Source: WGMI01 sp041739275 (GTDB lineage Bacteria > Bacteroidota > Bacteroidia > Flavobacteriales > Schleiferiaceae). From it: DNA of 64,000 bases. Below the pieces are notes generated by a model. It was not told the origin of the DNA and searched no databases. It worked only from the letters and a program-made list of their open reading frames with translations. This document shows positions 15,306 through 24,663 of this stretch, piece after piece. The position numbers were made by a program, and so were the translations under genes. The stretch covers positions 26,821 through 90,820 of the forward strand of contig JBGSOF010000052.1 of NCBI GenBank assembly GCA_041739275.1, written 5' to 3'. Positions within the stretch are counted from its first letter, which is position 1, and each line of letters opens with the position of its first letter.

Positions 15306-16010
15306 ATGAAGCTTTTTGTTGTCCCGACACCTGTCGGAAATAGGGAAGATATCACCTTGAGGGCATTGCGCATTCTGAAGGAGGTCGGAGCCGTCGTGGC
15401 CGAAGACACCCGAAATACGGGTCTGCTGCTGAGGCATTACGGCATCTCCACCGGTATGCGAAGGTATCATATGCACAACGAGCACAAGGTGGTCGACGAT
15501 CTCGTATCTGAGATTGAAGGCGGCACCTCCATGGCCTTGGTCACAGACGCGGGAACCCCGGGAATTTCCGATCCTGGCTTTTTGTTGATTCGCGGCTGCA
15601 TTCGAAAGGGAATTCCCATTGAGTGCCTACCCGGTGCCACGGCTTTTGTTCCCGCCTTGGTGGGATCGGGCTTACCCTGCGATCGCTTTGCTTTTGAAGG
15701 ATTTCTCCCCGTCAAAAAAGGGCGTAAAACCAAACTGCAGACCATCGCCGAAAGCGATCGGACCACCGTTTTCTACGAAGCTCCTCATCGACTTCTGCGC
15801 TTGCTTTCGGAACTCGAAGAGCTTTGCGAGCCCGATCGCCCGATTTGCGTCGCCCGTGAAATAAGCAAAATGCACGAAAACTATCACAGAGGAACGGCCG
15901 CAGACCTTCTGACCTATTTTGAACTCAATCCCCCAAAGGGCGAGATCGCTGTGGTGCTGGGCGGACGAAATTCCACTCGGCCAAACCAAACAGACCCCGA
16001 AGGGTTATAG
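15306..16010 (+). CDS. rsmI: 16S rRNA (cytidine-1402-2'-O)-methyltransferase
   Basis: SAM-dependent methyltransferase of the tetrapyrrole-methylase fold that 2'-O-methylates C1402 in 16S rRNA. Signature segments are VVPTPVGNREDITLRAL, the N-terminal SAM-loop region, then VVAEDTRNTGLLLRHYGI, LVTDAGTPGISDPG and LPGATAFVPALVGSGLP. Length (234) is typical. The start codon is ten bases from the divergent secreted-protein gene. The stop is 22 bases before the DAHP synthase start. Confidence 0.95.
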   Translation: MKLFVVPTPVGNREDITLRALRILKEVGAVVAEDTRNTGLLLRHYGISTGMRRYHMHNEHKVVDDLVSEIEGGTSMALVTDAGTPGISDPGFLLIRGCIRKGIPIECLPGATAFVPALVGSGLPCDRFAFEGFLPVKKGRKTKLQTIAESDRTTVFYEAPHRLLRLLSELEELCEPDRPICVAREISKMHENYHRGTAADLLTYFELNPPKGEIAVVLGGRNSTRPNQTDPEGL

Positions 16011-16032
16011 AGAGCCTAAGGGTTTTAAGAAT

Positions 16033-17142
16033 ATGGTACTCAAGCATTCGAGCTTTTTCTCAACTCCCGAAGGCTCGGTTTTTATCGGTGCAGGTCCATG
16101 CAGCGCCGAAAGTCCCGAACAACTCGAACAAACCGCCCAGGCTCTAGCAGCCACGGGCAAGGTCAAATTGATGCGCGCGGGCATTTGGAAACCGCGGACA
16201 CGCCCGGGCAGTTTTGAAGGGTATGGAAACAAGGCGCTCAAGTGGTTGGCGGAAGCTGCCAAGAACAATGGCCTAGCTTCTTCTACCGAAGTGGCGACCG
16301 CAGAACATGTCGAAGAAGCCTTGCGGGCGGGCATAGACGTGTTGTGGCTCGGAGCTCGAACCACCGTGAATCCATTTTACGTTCAAGAAATTGCGGAGGC
16401 CTTGAGAGGTGCAGATGTTCCCGTGATGGTGAAGAACCCCATGCACCCCGAACTCGGGCTCTGGATGGGCGCCATTGAGCGACTTGAACATGCAGGTATT
16501 CAGGAATTGGCCGCAGTGCACCGAGGTTTTTTCAGCACTTCTACCGGGGCATTGCGCAACGACCCCAAATGGGAATTGGCGGTATCGCTGAGAGAGCGCC
16601 TGCCGGACTTGCCTTTGCTTTGCGATCCGAGCCATATTTCGGGCAAGCGCTCTTGGGTGGCAGAGGTCGCTCAAACTGCACTCGACCTGCGCTACGACGG
16701 CCTGTTGATCGAGGTACACCCCGACCCGGAGCACGCATTGAGCGATTCAGCGCAACAATGGCCACTGGCTGATTTTAGCCGGTTTATCGATTCGCTCGAG
16801 GTTCGAAACGACCAATCGACTTTAGATGCCTTGCCGGTTCAGCTGCAGGACATTCGGCGCGAAATCGACCGGCTCGACCGAGAAATCGTCGAACTCCTCG
16901 GAAAGCGGTTTTCACTGCTCGCTCCCATTGCGTCGATCAAAAAAGAAGAGGGATTGGCCCTTTTCCAGATTGAGCGTTGGCTCGAAATTCTAAAGACACG
17001 CAAAGATTGGGGAAAAGACGTACAGCTTTCGGGAGAGGTGCTTCAAGAAATCTTTGAAGCCATTCACAAACACGGGCTTTTGAGGCAGGTCGAGAATTGG
17101 CGGGCCGAGCAACTCGAACGCACTATTCGCCCAAAAGACTGA
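16033..17142 (+). CDS. Bifunctional DAHP synthase / chorismate mutase
   Basis: A 369-residue fusion. Residues about 14-265 are a DAHP synthase of the KDO8PS-like class: GPCSAES at 21-27, RAGIWKPRTRPGSFEG, LLCDPSHISGKR and LIEVHPDPEHALSD. This step condenses PEP with erythrose 4-phosphate, the entry to aromatic amino acids. Residues about 280-369 are an AroQ-type chorismate mutase (LQDIRREIDRLDREIVELLGKR split by a few residues). The fusion, which allows feedback control of DAHP synthase, is common in Bacteroidota. I chose the ATG giving MVLKHSSF; a longer frame overlaps rsmI. It converges with the arginase-family gene, overlapping 20 bases. Confidence 0.93.
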   Translation: MVLKHSSFFSTPEGSVFIGAGPCSAESPEQLEQTAQALAATGKVKLMRAGIWKPRTRPGSFEGYGNKALKWLAEAAKNNGLASSTEVATAEHVEEALRAGIDVLWLGARTTVNPFYVQEIAEALRGADVPVMVKNPMHPELGLWMGAIERLEHAGIQELAAVHRGFFSTSTGALRNDPKWELAVSLRERLPDLPLLCDPSHISGKRSWVAEVAQTALDLRYDGLLIEVHPDPEHALSDSAQQWPLADFSRFIDSLEVRNDQSTLDALPVQLQDIRREIDRLDREIVELLGKRFSLLAPIASIKKEEGLALFQIERWLEILKTRKDWGKDVQLSGEVLQEIFEAIHKHGLLRQVENWRAEQLERTIRPKD

Positions 17143-18151
17143 GATTGGCCAATCGGTAGAGCAAGCGCGCACCGACCATGGCATCCCAATCTTCGCCCGT
17201 TTGCGCAACCACCTCGTTGAGGTCGAACCCAATGATGCTCCTCCCGCTTTGAACCACACTTTCAAGTAGATAAAGCGCTTCGTCCCAGCGCAATCCACCG
17301 GGAACGGGCGTACCTGTTTTCGGGCAGAGCGAAGGTTCCAGACCATCGATGTCAAAGCTGATGTACACCTTGTTGGGAAGCGAGGCGACAATCTCGGCTG
17401 CGATTTCCGAAAAACGGCTTCCTTCGAACTGCCTGCGCTTTAAATCGCGATCAAAAAAGACGGCAATTCGATCGGCTTGATGCGCGACAATATCGAGCTC
17501 TTCATCGCAATAGTCGCGAATTCCCACCTGAACGAGTTTCTCGATCTCATTTATTTTCAGCGCGTTGTACATAATGGAGGCATGAGAGAATTCAAAGCCC
17601 TCGTAGGCCTGCCTGAGGTCTAAGTGCGCGTCGATCTGCAGAATGCCGAAGTGTGAATGCCTTTCAGCCAGTGCCTTGAGCAAACCGAGTGGAGTGCTGT
17701 GATCGCCCCCGAGCAAACCAACTTGATGACCCTTTTCGAGGAGTTCAACGCACTGTTTTCGAACATTCTCGACCATGTTCGCACAGGCTTCGTTGACTTT
17801 TTTCAACTGCGTCCCTTCGGGCTTCTTCCTTGCCAGTCGTTCTAAGTGCTTGATCGCTTTTGCCCTCGTTTTGTCTGCCAAAGTCTCGATTTCGGCATTG
17901 GGCTCGGTCAAGGCAATGCCTTTTTTCCAACCGTCGGGGTTGGTCGCATCATACAAATCGACTTGCCACGAAGCTTCAACGATCGCGCCTAAACTCCTCG
18001 CCGTGCCTTCTCGATAAGAAACCGTGGCTTCCCAGGGAACGGGCACGATCACCAACCGAGCCTCATCAACACTGAAAGGAAGGCCAAAGAGACCCTCGGA
18101 CATAGCCATTCCACTGGGGTCGAAATCTGAAGGGAGTTCGGGGAGCTTCAT
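17123..18151 (-). CDS. Arginase/agmatinase/formimidoylglutamase family hydrolase
   Basis: A 342-residue ureohydrolase-fold enzyme using two Mn(II). Metal motifs are GGDHSTPLG, DAHLDLR and SFDIDGLEP. The insertion-rich N-terminus (VPVPWEATVSYREGTARSLG) is the Bacteroidota type, often annotated as formimidoylglutamase. Which of arginase, agmatinase or formimidoylglutamase it is cannot be decided from motifs, and no histidine-degradation or polyamine genes are adjacent. The start is the ATG giving MKLPELPS, since a TTG seven codons upstream is less likely. Confidence 0.88.
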   Translation of the reverse strand: MKLPELPSDFDPSGMAMSEGLFGLPFSVDEARLVIVPVPWEATVSYREGTARSLGAIVEASWQVDLYDATNPDGWKKGIALTEPNAEIETLADKTRAKAIKHLERLARKKPEGTQLKKVNEACANMVENVRKQCVELLEKGHQVGLLGGDHSTPLGLLKALAERHSHFGILQIDAHLDLRQAYEGFEFSHASIMYNALKINEIEKLVQVGIRDYCDEELDIVAHQADRIAVFFDRDLKRRQFEGSRFSEIAAEIVASLPNKVYISFDIDGLEPSLCPKTGTPVPGGLRWDEALYLLESVVQSGRSIIGFDLNEVVAQTGEDWDAMVGARLLYRLANLSLLGE

Positions 18152-18181
18152 CGAGATCGAAGATTTGCCCAAAGAAAGAAC

Positions 18182-20740
18182 TCAAGGCATCAAACCAAAC
18201 GAAAACCACCAAACTTTCGACGATTCCAAAGAACTCCTCGCGTTTACTCGAAGCAAATACAAACCCGGCGGTGCAAGTGTTCCCGATTCCATGCGCCCGT
18301 CCCAAACCATGAGATCGCTCCCCGAACTCAATCGTTTTTGGTCAATGCGGGCGATTGAATTGCCGTCGGGTCCAAACACCTCCCATTCTAATTCGTAAAG
18401 CTGAGCGTCGAGTGCAACATGAATGATGAGTTCGTCGCGATACCCGTCAGAATTGGGACTGAGATTGGGCGCGAAGAGCTGAACGCCCGCAAACGCCTCT
18501 TTTCGATAGGGGTTCCAGACACCGGGACTCACAAAATCGCAATTCGAACGAGACGATGCCCAATGGTCGGCTGTGTGTGCCTCGGGCGAAGTCGATACGC
18601 GCTCGAGCGAAACTCCACGGGTCTCCTCGAGCCTGAAAAAGTGAAAATCATCCAAATAACTTACTCGATCGATATACTCCAGAGATTCATCGACCAAACC
18701 AAATGAGCCCGATTCATTATCGAGCGAAGGCAATGCGTATTCTCTAAAACGACTTTCGTCTCGGCACGAAGACTTGGCCGAGCCCCTTGGATGGCCTATT
18801 CCAAAGACCAATGAGCTGGAAGGAGGCCAGATTTCTGAGCCAAACGGAGCATGCACTTCAAGCGGCATTAAATCGATTAAATCGAGCTCCACCAATCGCA
18901 AATCGGCTGGGTCGAGAATTTTGTCGCTGATATTCCAGAGTTCAACGTACTCGCTTTGGTCCTCTGACGGTTCAAAATGGAGTTCACTTACGAGTACATC
19001 CCCTCGTTGAGGTCGTTCAGAAAGACCGAAGACAAGGGGTTCGAACGAATGGGTCTGACCGGTACAATCCATCAAATCTGATTCGCATTCGAGGGTATAC
19101 TTCACTTCAGGGAGCATCGGCAAAGCAAAGGAGAGCACAGCCCTTGAGTGCATTTCGTTCCAGCGCACATCAAACGAACCGGGGTCGGGAGTGATTTCAA
19201 AGACAGGCAGAGCTTGATTTTTCAATCCAAGCCCCTTGGAAAAATGGATTTCCAGCTCGCCCATATCGCTCCACTTCCAGAGCAGGGCCCGCATCTGATC
19301 ATTGGTCAGGCCTGAGATTCCAGCCTTGTTCTGCGCTCCCGGACTGCCTCCGGGCAAGGCAGGCGCGCTTTGCCAATTGCCGTCCTGCTCGCAAAGTGCC
19401 TTGGGATCGATTCGTTCTAAGCTAATTCCGCCTTCTTTCGCATCTGAAGTCTGATGCCAGTCTGGAATGTACTCTACGAGGTCGATCAATTCGCCTTGAG
19501 GGTTTCTCAGCTCAATTCGAGTGCCGCTGTTTGGCAGAAAGGGTTCTGAGGTTTCGATCTCAAAAACCTCAGTGCTCCAAGAAATCGATTGATCCTTTGC
19601 GACAAGTACTGCATGCTCCCCGGGCAAGAGAAAGAGATCGGGCAGTTCGATTTCGCCTTCTCCAATCGTCAAACTCCAAGATTGAGTGGATTGAGCTTTG
19701 AGCGCAGGATTGAATATTTCTAGGTATTCGCTGTTGGGAAGCCCGCGCACAGGTTCCGGATCGGCATGTATTTCGTTAATCACGAGCGCTCCGGGTTCGG
19801 GAACACCCCAACTGAAACTCCGGGCTTGCGGAAGAGCGACATTTCCCGAAATGTCTGAGAGATTCGAGCACGTCAATTGATCGGACGATCCGTATTCCAA
19901 TGGTTCGGACAAATAGAGTAAAACCGAACGCCCGTCGGGCTTGGCCAGTGCGAGCGAAACGGTTCGATCCGCGTCGGCAAGCGCGTAGTTGGACGGTTCC
20001 TCGAGGCCGGTTTCTTCTATTTCTTCGTCGAAGAAGAGCTCGACCTTAAAACTGTCTATTGCTTGCACGCTCAGTAATTCAGGCGGGGCTTCGTCTGAAC
20101 AGCCCGAGCCGATGGCCGAAATTGAATCGACGTGAAAGGCCTTGGAACGCGTCGAGGTGTAAATGCACGACCAAATAAAGTAGCTCGGCTCTTTGGTGGT
20201 ACTTGACAGAGTGCCCAAACCGAGCGATACAAACGCAGCCGTTGAGCCGGTGTCGACCTCGAGTTCTGCCGTAGCATTCGAATCGGTGCGCAAAATGATC
20301 TTAACGAGATTGTTGTCCTTGTCCAGGAACGCAGCCGGAGATTCGATCACGAGGCGATCGACTGTCGCCGCGCGCTCGAAGAGGCTTATTCGATCTTCCG
20401 CACTTCCCCCGATGCGCAACCAAAGCCCGTTCTGCGCAGAGTCGGGATGTTCGGCATCTGACCAAAGGAATACTTTTGCATAATTGGCTGAAGAAGGATT
20501 GAAGTCGAGTCTCAGGTCGACTCTCCATTCTGCGGCGCATTGAACTCCACTGGTTCTGTACACGTATGTGCGAGATGAAAGCGAGGGTGCGTCTAGGCTT
20601 AAGGCAGAAGATTTGACAATGTACTTGGCCGTGTCCCCATTCCAATCCGTCAACCGTTCCACGTCCGAATCAAAGCCCGCTGACCACTGAGTCTGAGCGG
20701 CCGCCGTCGTTGCGCACAAGAACACACCCCATGCTTTCAT
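18182..20740 (-). CDS. Large secreted lamin-tail domain protein with gliding-type C-terminus
   Basis: An 852-residue exported protein with a signal peptide (MKAWGVFLCATTAAAQ). Two lamin-tail domains are visible, near residues 317-430 (VINEIHADPEP, EYLEIFNP) and 580-690 (VLVSELHFEPSEDQSEYVEL). They are separated by Ig-like/Big_5-type segments that begin with PPELLSVQAIDSFKVELFFD. The last 100 residues hold LFAPNLSPNSDGYRDEL and a FlgD-like Ig fold, the CHU/gliding-motility C-terminal type tied to cell-surface delivery in Bacteroidota. Lamin-tail domains often occur in secreted nuclease-like or adhesive proteins; no enzyme domain is seen. It is divergent from asd by 20 bases; TACATTTG lies 4 bases before its ATG. 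Confidence 0.85.
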   Translation of the reverse strand: MKAWGVFLCATTAAAQTQWSAGFDSDVERLTDWNGDTAKYIVKSSALSLDAPSLSSRTYVYRTSGVQCAAEWRVDLRLDFNPSSANYAKVFLWSDAEHPDSAQNGLWLRIGGSAEDRISLFERAATVDRLVIESPAAFLDKDNNLVKIILRTDSNATAELEVDTGSTAAFVSLGLGTLSSTTKEPSYFIWSCIYTSTRSKAFHVDSISAIGSGCSDEAPPELLSVQAIDSFKVELFFDEEIEETGLEEPSNYALADADRTVSLALAKPDGRSVLLYLSEPLEYGSSDQLTCSNLSDISGNVALPQARSFSWGVPEPGALVINEIHADPEPVRGLPNSEYLEIFNPALKAQSTQSWSLTIGEGEIELPDLFLLPGEHAVLVAKDQSISWSTEVFEIETSEPFLPNSGTRIELRNPQGELIDLVEYIPDWHQTSDAKEGGISLERIDPKALCEQDGNWQSAPALPGGSPGAQNKAGISGLTNDQMRALLWKWSDMGELEIHFSKGLGLKNQALPVFEITPDPGSFDVRWNEMHSRAVLSFALPMLPEVKYTLECESDLMDCTGQTHSFEPLVFGLSERPQRGDVLVSELHFEPSEDQSEYVELWNISDKILDPADLRLVELDLIDLMPLEVHAPFGSEIWPPSSSLVFGIGHPRGSAKSSCRDESRFREYALPSLDNESGSFGLVDESLEYIDRVSYLDDFHFFRLEETRGVSLERVSTSPEAHTADHWASSRSNCDFVSPGVWNPYRKEAFAGVQLFAPNLSPNSDGYRDELIIHVALDAQLYELEWEVFGPDGNSIARIDQKRLSSGSDLMVWDGRMESGTLAPPGLYLLRVNARSSLESSKVWWFSFGLMP

Positions 20741-20760
20741 AACGCAAATGTAATACAAAA

Positions 20761-21768
20761 ATGACAGCAAGCAAGTACAATTACAAATTAGCCATCGTTG
20801 GTGCCACGGGCTTGGTCGGCACAACCATGCTCCGCGTTCTCGGAGAACGAGGCCATCGTCCCGAACTCTTTCTTGCGGCCTCGGAGCGCTCGATCGGCCG
20901 TTCACTGAAGTTTCAAGACCGCGCGTTTGATATCCTAAGCATTGAAAAAGCGCTTGAATCCAAGCCCGATTTCGCCTTGTTTTCGGCGGGAGGAACCCTC
21001 TCAGAGCTTTGGGCGCCTCGATTTGCAGAAAGCGGCTGTGTCGTGATTGACAATAGCTCGGCATGGAGAATGAAGCCTGAGGTTAAACTCATTGTTCCCG
21101 AAGTGAATGGCTCTATGCTCAATGCCTCGGATCTCATCATCGCCAACCCAAATTGCTCTACCATCCAATTGGTGATGATCCTCGAGCCGCTGAGGCGCGT
21201 TTTTGGGATCGGCAAGGTGGTCGTCTCGACCTATCAAAGTATTACGGGAACGGGCCAAAAGGCTGTCGAGCAAATGGATGCAGAGCGCTCGGGCTCTGAG
21301 GTTGACGCCGTTTATCCCTATCGAATCGACCGGAATTTGATCCCACAGTGCGATCTCTTTCTCGACAACGGATACACCAAAGAAGAGATGAAACTGACTC
21401 TTGAAACAGTGAAAATTTTAGGCGACGCGAATGTTCAAGTCACCGCGACGGCCGTTCGAGTTCCCGTAACCGGCGGACACTCCGAAAGTGTTTCGATCGA
21501 GCTGGGACGCGATTTTGACCTACGCGAAGTGCGTCAAGTCCTCGAAGGCTTTCCGGGTGTCTGCGTCTTAGACTCTCCCGAACTCCAGGAGTACCCCATG
21601 CCGCTTTTGGCCGAAGGCAAAGACGAAGTTTTTGTAGGGCGTATGCGCAAAGATTTGCATTCGAGCAGAGGCCTGAATTTGTTCATTACTGCAGACAATC
21701 TGCGCAAAGGCGCAGCGACAAATGCGGTTCAGATCCTCGAAGTGATGCTCGGTTTAAAATCGAACTGA
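20761..21768 (+). CDS. asd: Aspartate-semialdehyde dehydrogenase
   Basis: Reduces aspartyl phosphate to aspartate semialdehyde, the branch point to lysine, diaminopimelate, threonine and methionine. The N-terminal NADP-binding motif is VGATGLVGTTMLRVL and the catalytic cysteine is in IANPNCSTIQL. The catalytic histidine is in VTGGHSESVS. At 335 residues it has family length. The start ATG is 20 bases from the divergent lamin-tail gene. Confidence 0.95.
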   Translation: MTASKYNYKLAIVGATGLVGTTMLRVLGERGHRPELFLAASERSIGRSLKFQDRAFDILSIEKALESKPDFALFSAGGTLSELWAPRFAESGCVVIDNSSAWRMKPEVKLIVPEVNGSMLNASDLIIANPNCSTIQLVMILEPLRRVFGIGKVVVSTYQSITGTGQKAVEQMDAERSGSEVDAVYPYRIDRNLIPQCDLFLDNGYTKEEMKLTLETVKILGDANVQVTATAVRVPVTGGHSESVSIELGRDFDLREVRQVLEGFPGVCVLDSPELQEYPMPLLAEGKDEVFVGRMRKDLHSSRGLNLFITADNLRKGAATNAVQILEVMLGLKSN

Positions 21769-21822
21769 ACCGAGGTCGCCTCCCTGACGTTTAGAACTTG
21801 GTTAAGGTTCGAATTTTGAGTT

Positions 21823-22428
21823 ATGAAAAACATCCCAAGGCACATACAATCGATTTTTGTCGCCCTGCTCGCCTTTACTGCGCCTGCTTGTGCACAACAA
21901 AGCCCAAAGGCCGCCGAAGATCTAACACTTAAAAATGAATCGATGAACACTGCTCAAGCCGTTTATGCCACGGGTTGTTTTTGGGGTACCGAATATTACT
22001 TCAAAAGACAAGAGGGGGTGCTCAGCACAACGGTAGGATATATCGGTGGCGAAGTCCCCAACCCGAGCTATAAACAGGTTTGTACGGGAACTACAGGGCA
22101 TTACGAAGCGACCCTGGTCGAGTACGACCCTTCGAAAGTCGATTATGAAACCCTCGCTCGACTGTTCTTTGAAACGCACGATCCGAATCAACAAGACGGC
22201 CAAGGACCCGACATTGGGCCGCAGTATCGTTCGGCCATATTTTATTCGAATGATGCCGAAAAAGCCACAGCCGAGAAACTCATCGGGCTGCTCAGAGCAA
22301 AGGGCAACGACGTGGCGACGGTACTCCTGCCCACCTCAAAATTTTGGGCTGCCGAAGACTATCATCAAGATTATTACGACACCAAAGGAGGCCGCCCCTA
22401 TTGCCATAAATACACTCCGCGATTTTAG
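21823..22428 (+). CDS. msrA: Peptide-methionine (S)-S-oxide reductase, exported
   Basis: Repairs the S form of methionine sulfoxide in proteins. The catalytic motif GCFWGTEYYF is near residue 51 and the segment VGYIGGEVPNPSYKQVCTG is conserved. A C-terminal cysteine in GRPYCHKYTP probably resolves the disulfide. Residues 1-25 form a signal peptide (AFTAPACAQQ), so the enzyme is likely periplasmic, fitting repair of envelope proteins. Total length is 201 residues. A bidirectional terminator follows. Confidence 0.94.
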   Translation: MKNIPRHIQSIFVALLAFTAPACAQQSPKAAEDLTLKNESMNTAQAVYATGCFWGTEYYFKRQEGVLSTTVGYIGGEVPNPSYKQVCTGTTGHYEATLVEYDPSKVDYETLARLFFETHDPNQQDGQGPDIGPQYRSAIFYSNDAEKATAEKLIGLLRAKGNDVATVLLPTSKFWAAEDYHQDYYDTKGGRPYCHKYTPRF

Positions 22429-22523
22429 AATCAGCTTCACTGCCACTTCACAAAGAATGCACTCGTCGCATGGGCGACGGGCGCTTTTGAGAAATAGGCG
22501 AATTTTGAAGTTAATCGCAGAAA

Positions 22524-22553
22524 AAAACCGCCCTCTTTTCGGAAGGCGGTTTT
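22524..22553. terminator. Bidirectional terminator between msrA and the M16 pair
   Basis: AAAACCGCC and GGCGGTTTT form a perfect 9-base stem around a 12-base spacer, with A-run on the left and T-run on the right. It serves the convergent msrA and M16 transcripts. Confidence 0.85.
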
Positions 22554-22573
22554 CTATTTAAGAGATTGGCTGT

Positions 22574-24628
22574 CTACCGATCGAAAACCTTGCGATCGAC
22601 CCCTTTATTGACACTCGCTTTCGTGAGTTTCAGTTCGGCGTTCATCGGGCCCATGGGCACGGCAATCAACTCGGGCAAAAGAAGACCGTCGTACAGTTTG
22701 TAATCGAGATAATCGATATTCTGAACCATGTCTTTTCCGTCAGGGCCAGTTTCACTCATCTGAGTGCGCAGTTTGAGGCCGGTCGTTGCGTCGAAAAAGT
22801 CGACTTTGGTCTCTTCTCCGGTCTTGATTTCAACTAAATACGCCTTTTGACCGCGTACTTCTTGAATGCCGGTGAGCTTCAATTGGGCGGCGGTGTAATT
22901 CATTTCCGGAAGCCATTGGAGCTGATTTTTTAAGTCGTTGCGGTCGGCATCTTCAAGCGGAACAGCCTCTCCATTCTGAAGCATTCTGTATTCAGAACCC
23001 TTGCGAATCATTTCCACTTTGCCGAATGCCCCCAAATCTTGACTCTTGTAGGCTTTGTCGGGGAATACATAGGCGTCGGTCATCTTGATACTGAAGCCCT
23101 GAATGCTGGCTTCGCGTTCCAATTTAAGCTCCTTGTAGGCTCCCAATTTTTGACGTCCTCCGAGGGCCAGCAAATAGTCTTCGATCACTTTTTCGGCAGT
23201 CAAACCTTCCGGAAATTCGACCGGTGGATCGGTGGGTTTTCCTTCAAAATCGTAATACGACACAGGGCCGAATCGCTCGAGCTTTTTAGCGATATCGCGC
23301 GCCTTACCCACAGCGGTAATCTGGAGTCCGCTTCCCGTGGCATATTCCTTTGCAACGCGTTGAACGTCTGCAGCGGTAATGGCTTCGAGTTTGATCAAAT
23401 AGTTGTTGTAGTAGTCGGGCGCGAGGTTATAGCGCTTTACGTTGAGGGCAAAATTGGCTACGGTTGCGGGGTTTTCCAACGAGCGACCGAAGGCCCCCTT
23501 GAGCGATTCCTTCGCCAAGCGCAGTTCGTCTTCAGAAACAGGCTCCTCCGAAATTTTGCGCAGTTCGATCATGATCTGCTCGATCGCGCTGTCGGTAACC
23601 TCGTTGCGCACCTCGGCCGTGGCGCTGAATTCGGCCCCGTATCGGTCGGCTCGAACATCGCTGTACGCACCGTACGTATACGCTTTGTCTTCTCTGAGGT
23701 TCTGAAACAAACGCCCCGAGCTACCGCCCCCCAGAATTTGATTCATCACGCGAACCGCCATGTGGTCGTCAGTTTCTTCGGGAAGAGCGATGGCATGGGT
23801 AATGTTGATGTTGCTCTGCACAGAACTCTCGCGATTCACAATGTGCACGGTGTTTTGCTTGGCCCCCCCGGTGTACATGGGAAAAGGCTGTTCGACCACC
23901 GGGCCGCTCCAATTTCCGAAGTACTTTTCTACAAGCTTTTTGGCTTCCTTCTTCGAGATATCGCCTACAATCGCGAGATAGGTCTCGTTCGGGCTGGTGT
24001 TTCTGGCGTACAATGCCTTGATATCTTCGAGTTGAATGCGGTCGATCGACTCTGATGTCGTAATCTGGCCGTACGGGTGCTTTGAACCGAAGACCACACT
24101 GCGGCTCAATTTGTCTGAAATGGCCTGAGGGTCTTCTTGTTCGGCATCCAAACCACTCTTGGCCTGCTTGACGAGCTTCTCAAACGACTCGGGCGAGAAC
24201 GCAGGCCGCAGCATCATGTCGGCCATGAGGGCGAGGATGGGCTCTTTCGATTTGCTCAGACCCGAAGCAGATGCTCCGTTGGCTGAAACATTGATTTGCG
24301 CGCCCAAAAAATCGATTTCTTCGTCGAGCTGCGCCTTGGTGCGCGTGGTCGTTCCTTCAGAGAGCATGCCTCCGAGCAGTTCGTCTAAACCAGCTTTGTC
24401 GCCCAAATCGTAGGGCTTGCGATTCATCACCAATCGGTAGTTGACCCTTGGCAATTTCTTGTTGGTTACGACGATGACTTTTAAGCCATTGTCGAGTTCA
24501 AATTCCTCGGCTTTGCCAATTTTGAGCGGCTTTTCTTTTTGGGCCGACGGCTGAACACTTCGGTCGACCTGGGCGCTGAGGCCAAGGCTAAAGAGGGCGA
24601 GCGCAAGGCTCGCGAAAAAGTTCTTCAT
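22574..24628 (-). CDS. M16 family peptidase-like subunit lacking the zinc motif, with extra C-terminal domain
   Basis: A 684-residue secreted protein (signal peptide MKNFFASLALALFSLGLSAQ). Residues about 35-460 follow the two-lobe M16 peptidase fold (VKRYNLAPDYYNNYL, GGGSSGRLFQNLREDKAYTYG). Where active enzymes have HxxEH it reads LDELLGGMLSEG, so it should not bind zinc. The last 200 residues form a beta-rich domain (PLEDADRNDLKNQLQWLPEM; LVEIKTGEETKVDFFD) like LolA-type lipoprotein-sorting folds. It is encoded 35 bases after a catalytic M16 gene. The pair likely forms the active/inactive heterodimer known from two-subunit M16 enzymes. Confidence 0.88.
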   Translation of the reverse strand: MKNFFASLALALFSLGLSAQVDRSVQPSAQKEKPLKIGKAEEFELDNGLKVIVVTNKKLPRVNYRLVMNRKPYDLGDKAGLDELLGGMLSEGTTTRTKAQLDEEIDFLGAQINVSANGASASGLSKSKEPILALMADMMLRPAFSPESFEKLVKQAKSGLDAEQEDPQAISDKLSRSVVFGSKHPYGQITTSESIDRIQLEDIKALYARNTSPNETYLAIVGDISKKEAKKLVEKYFGNWSGPVVEQPFPMYTGGAKQNTVHIVNRESSVQSNINITHAIALPEETDDHMAVRVMNQILGGGSSGRLFQNLREDKAYTYGAYSDVRADRYGAEFSATAEVRNEVTDSAIEQIMIELRKISEEPVSEDELRLAKESLKGAFGRSLENPATVANFALNVKRYNLAPDYYNNYLIKLEAITAADVQRVAKEYATGSGLQITAVGKARDIAKKLERFGPVSYYDFEGKPTDPPVEFPEGLTAEKVIEDYLLALGGRQKLGAYKELKLEREASIQGFSIKMTDAYVFPDKAYKSQDLGAFGKVEMIRKGSEYRMLQNGEAVPLEDADRNDLKNQLQWLPEMNYTAAQLKLTGIQEVRGQKAYLVEIKTGEETKVDFFDATTGLKLRTQMSETGPDGKDMVQNIDYLDYKLYDGLLLPELIAVPMGPMNAELKLTKASVNKGVDRKVFDR

Positions 24629-24663
24629 GATTTGGATTCGATCGTTTTTGATTCGCTTTACCA

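Noticed and set aside
23039..24055. Long open frame opposite the zinc-less M16 gene
   Set aside because: It is the antisense shadow of a well supported peptidase gene; its translation shows no family or sensible start.
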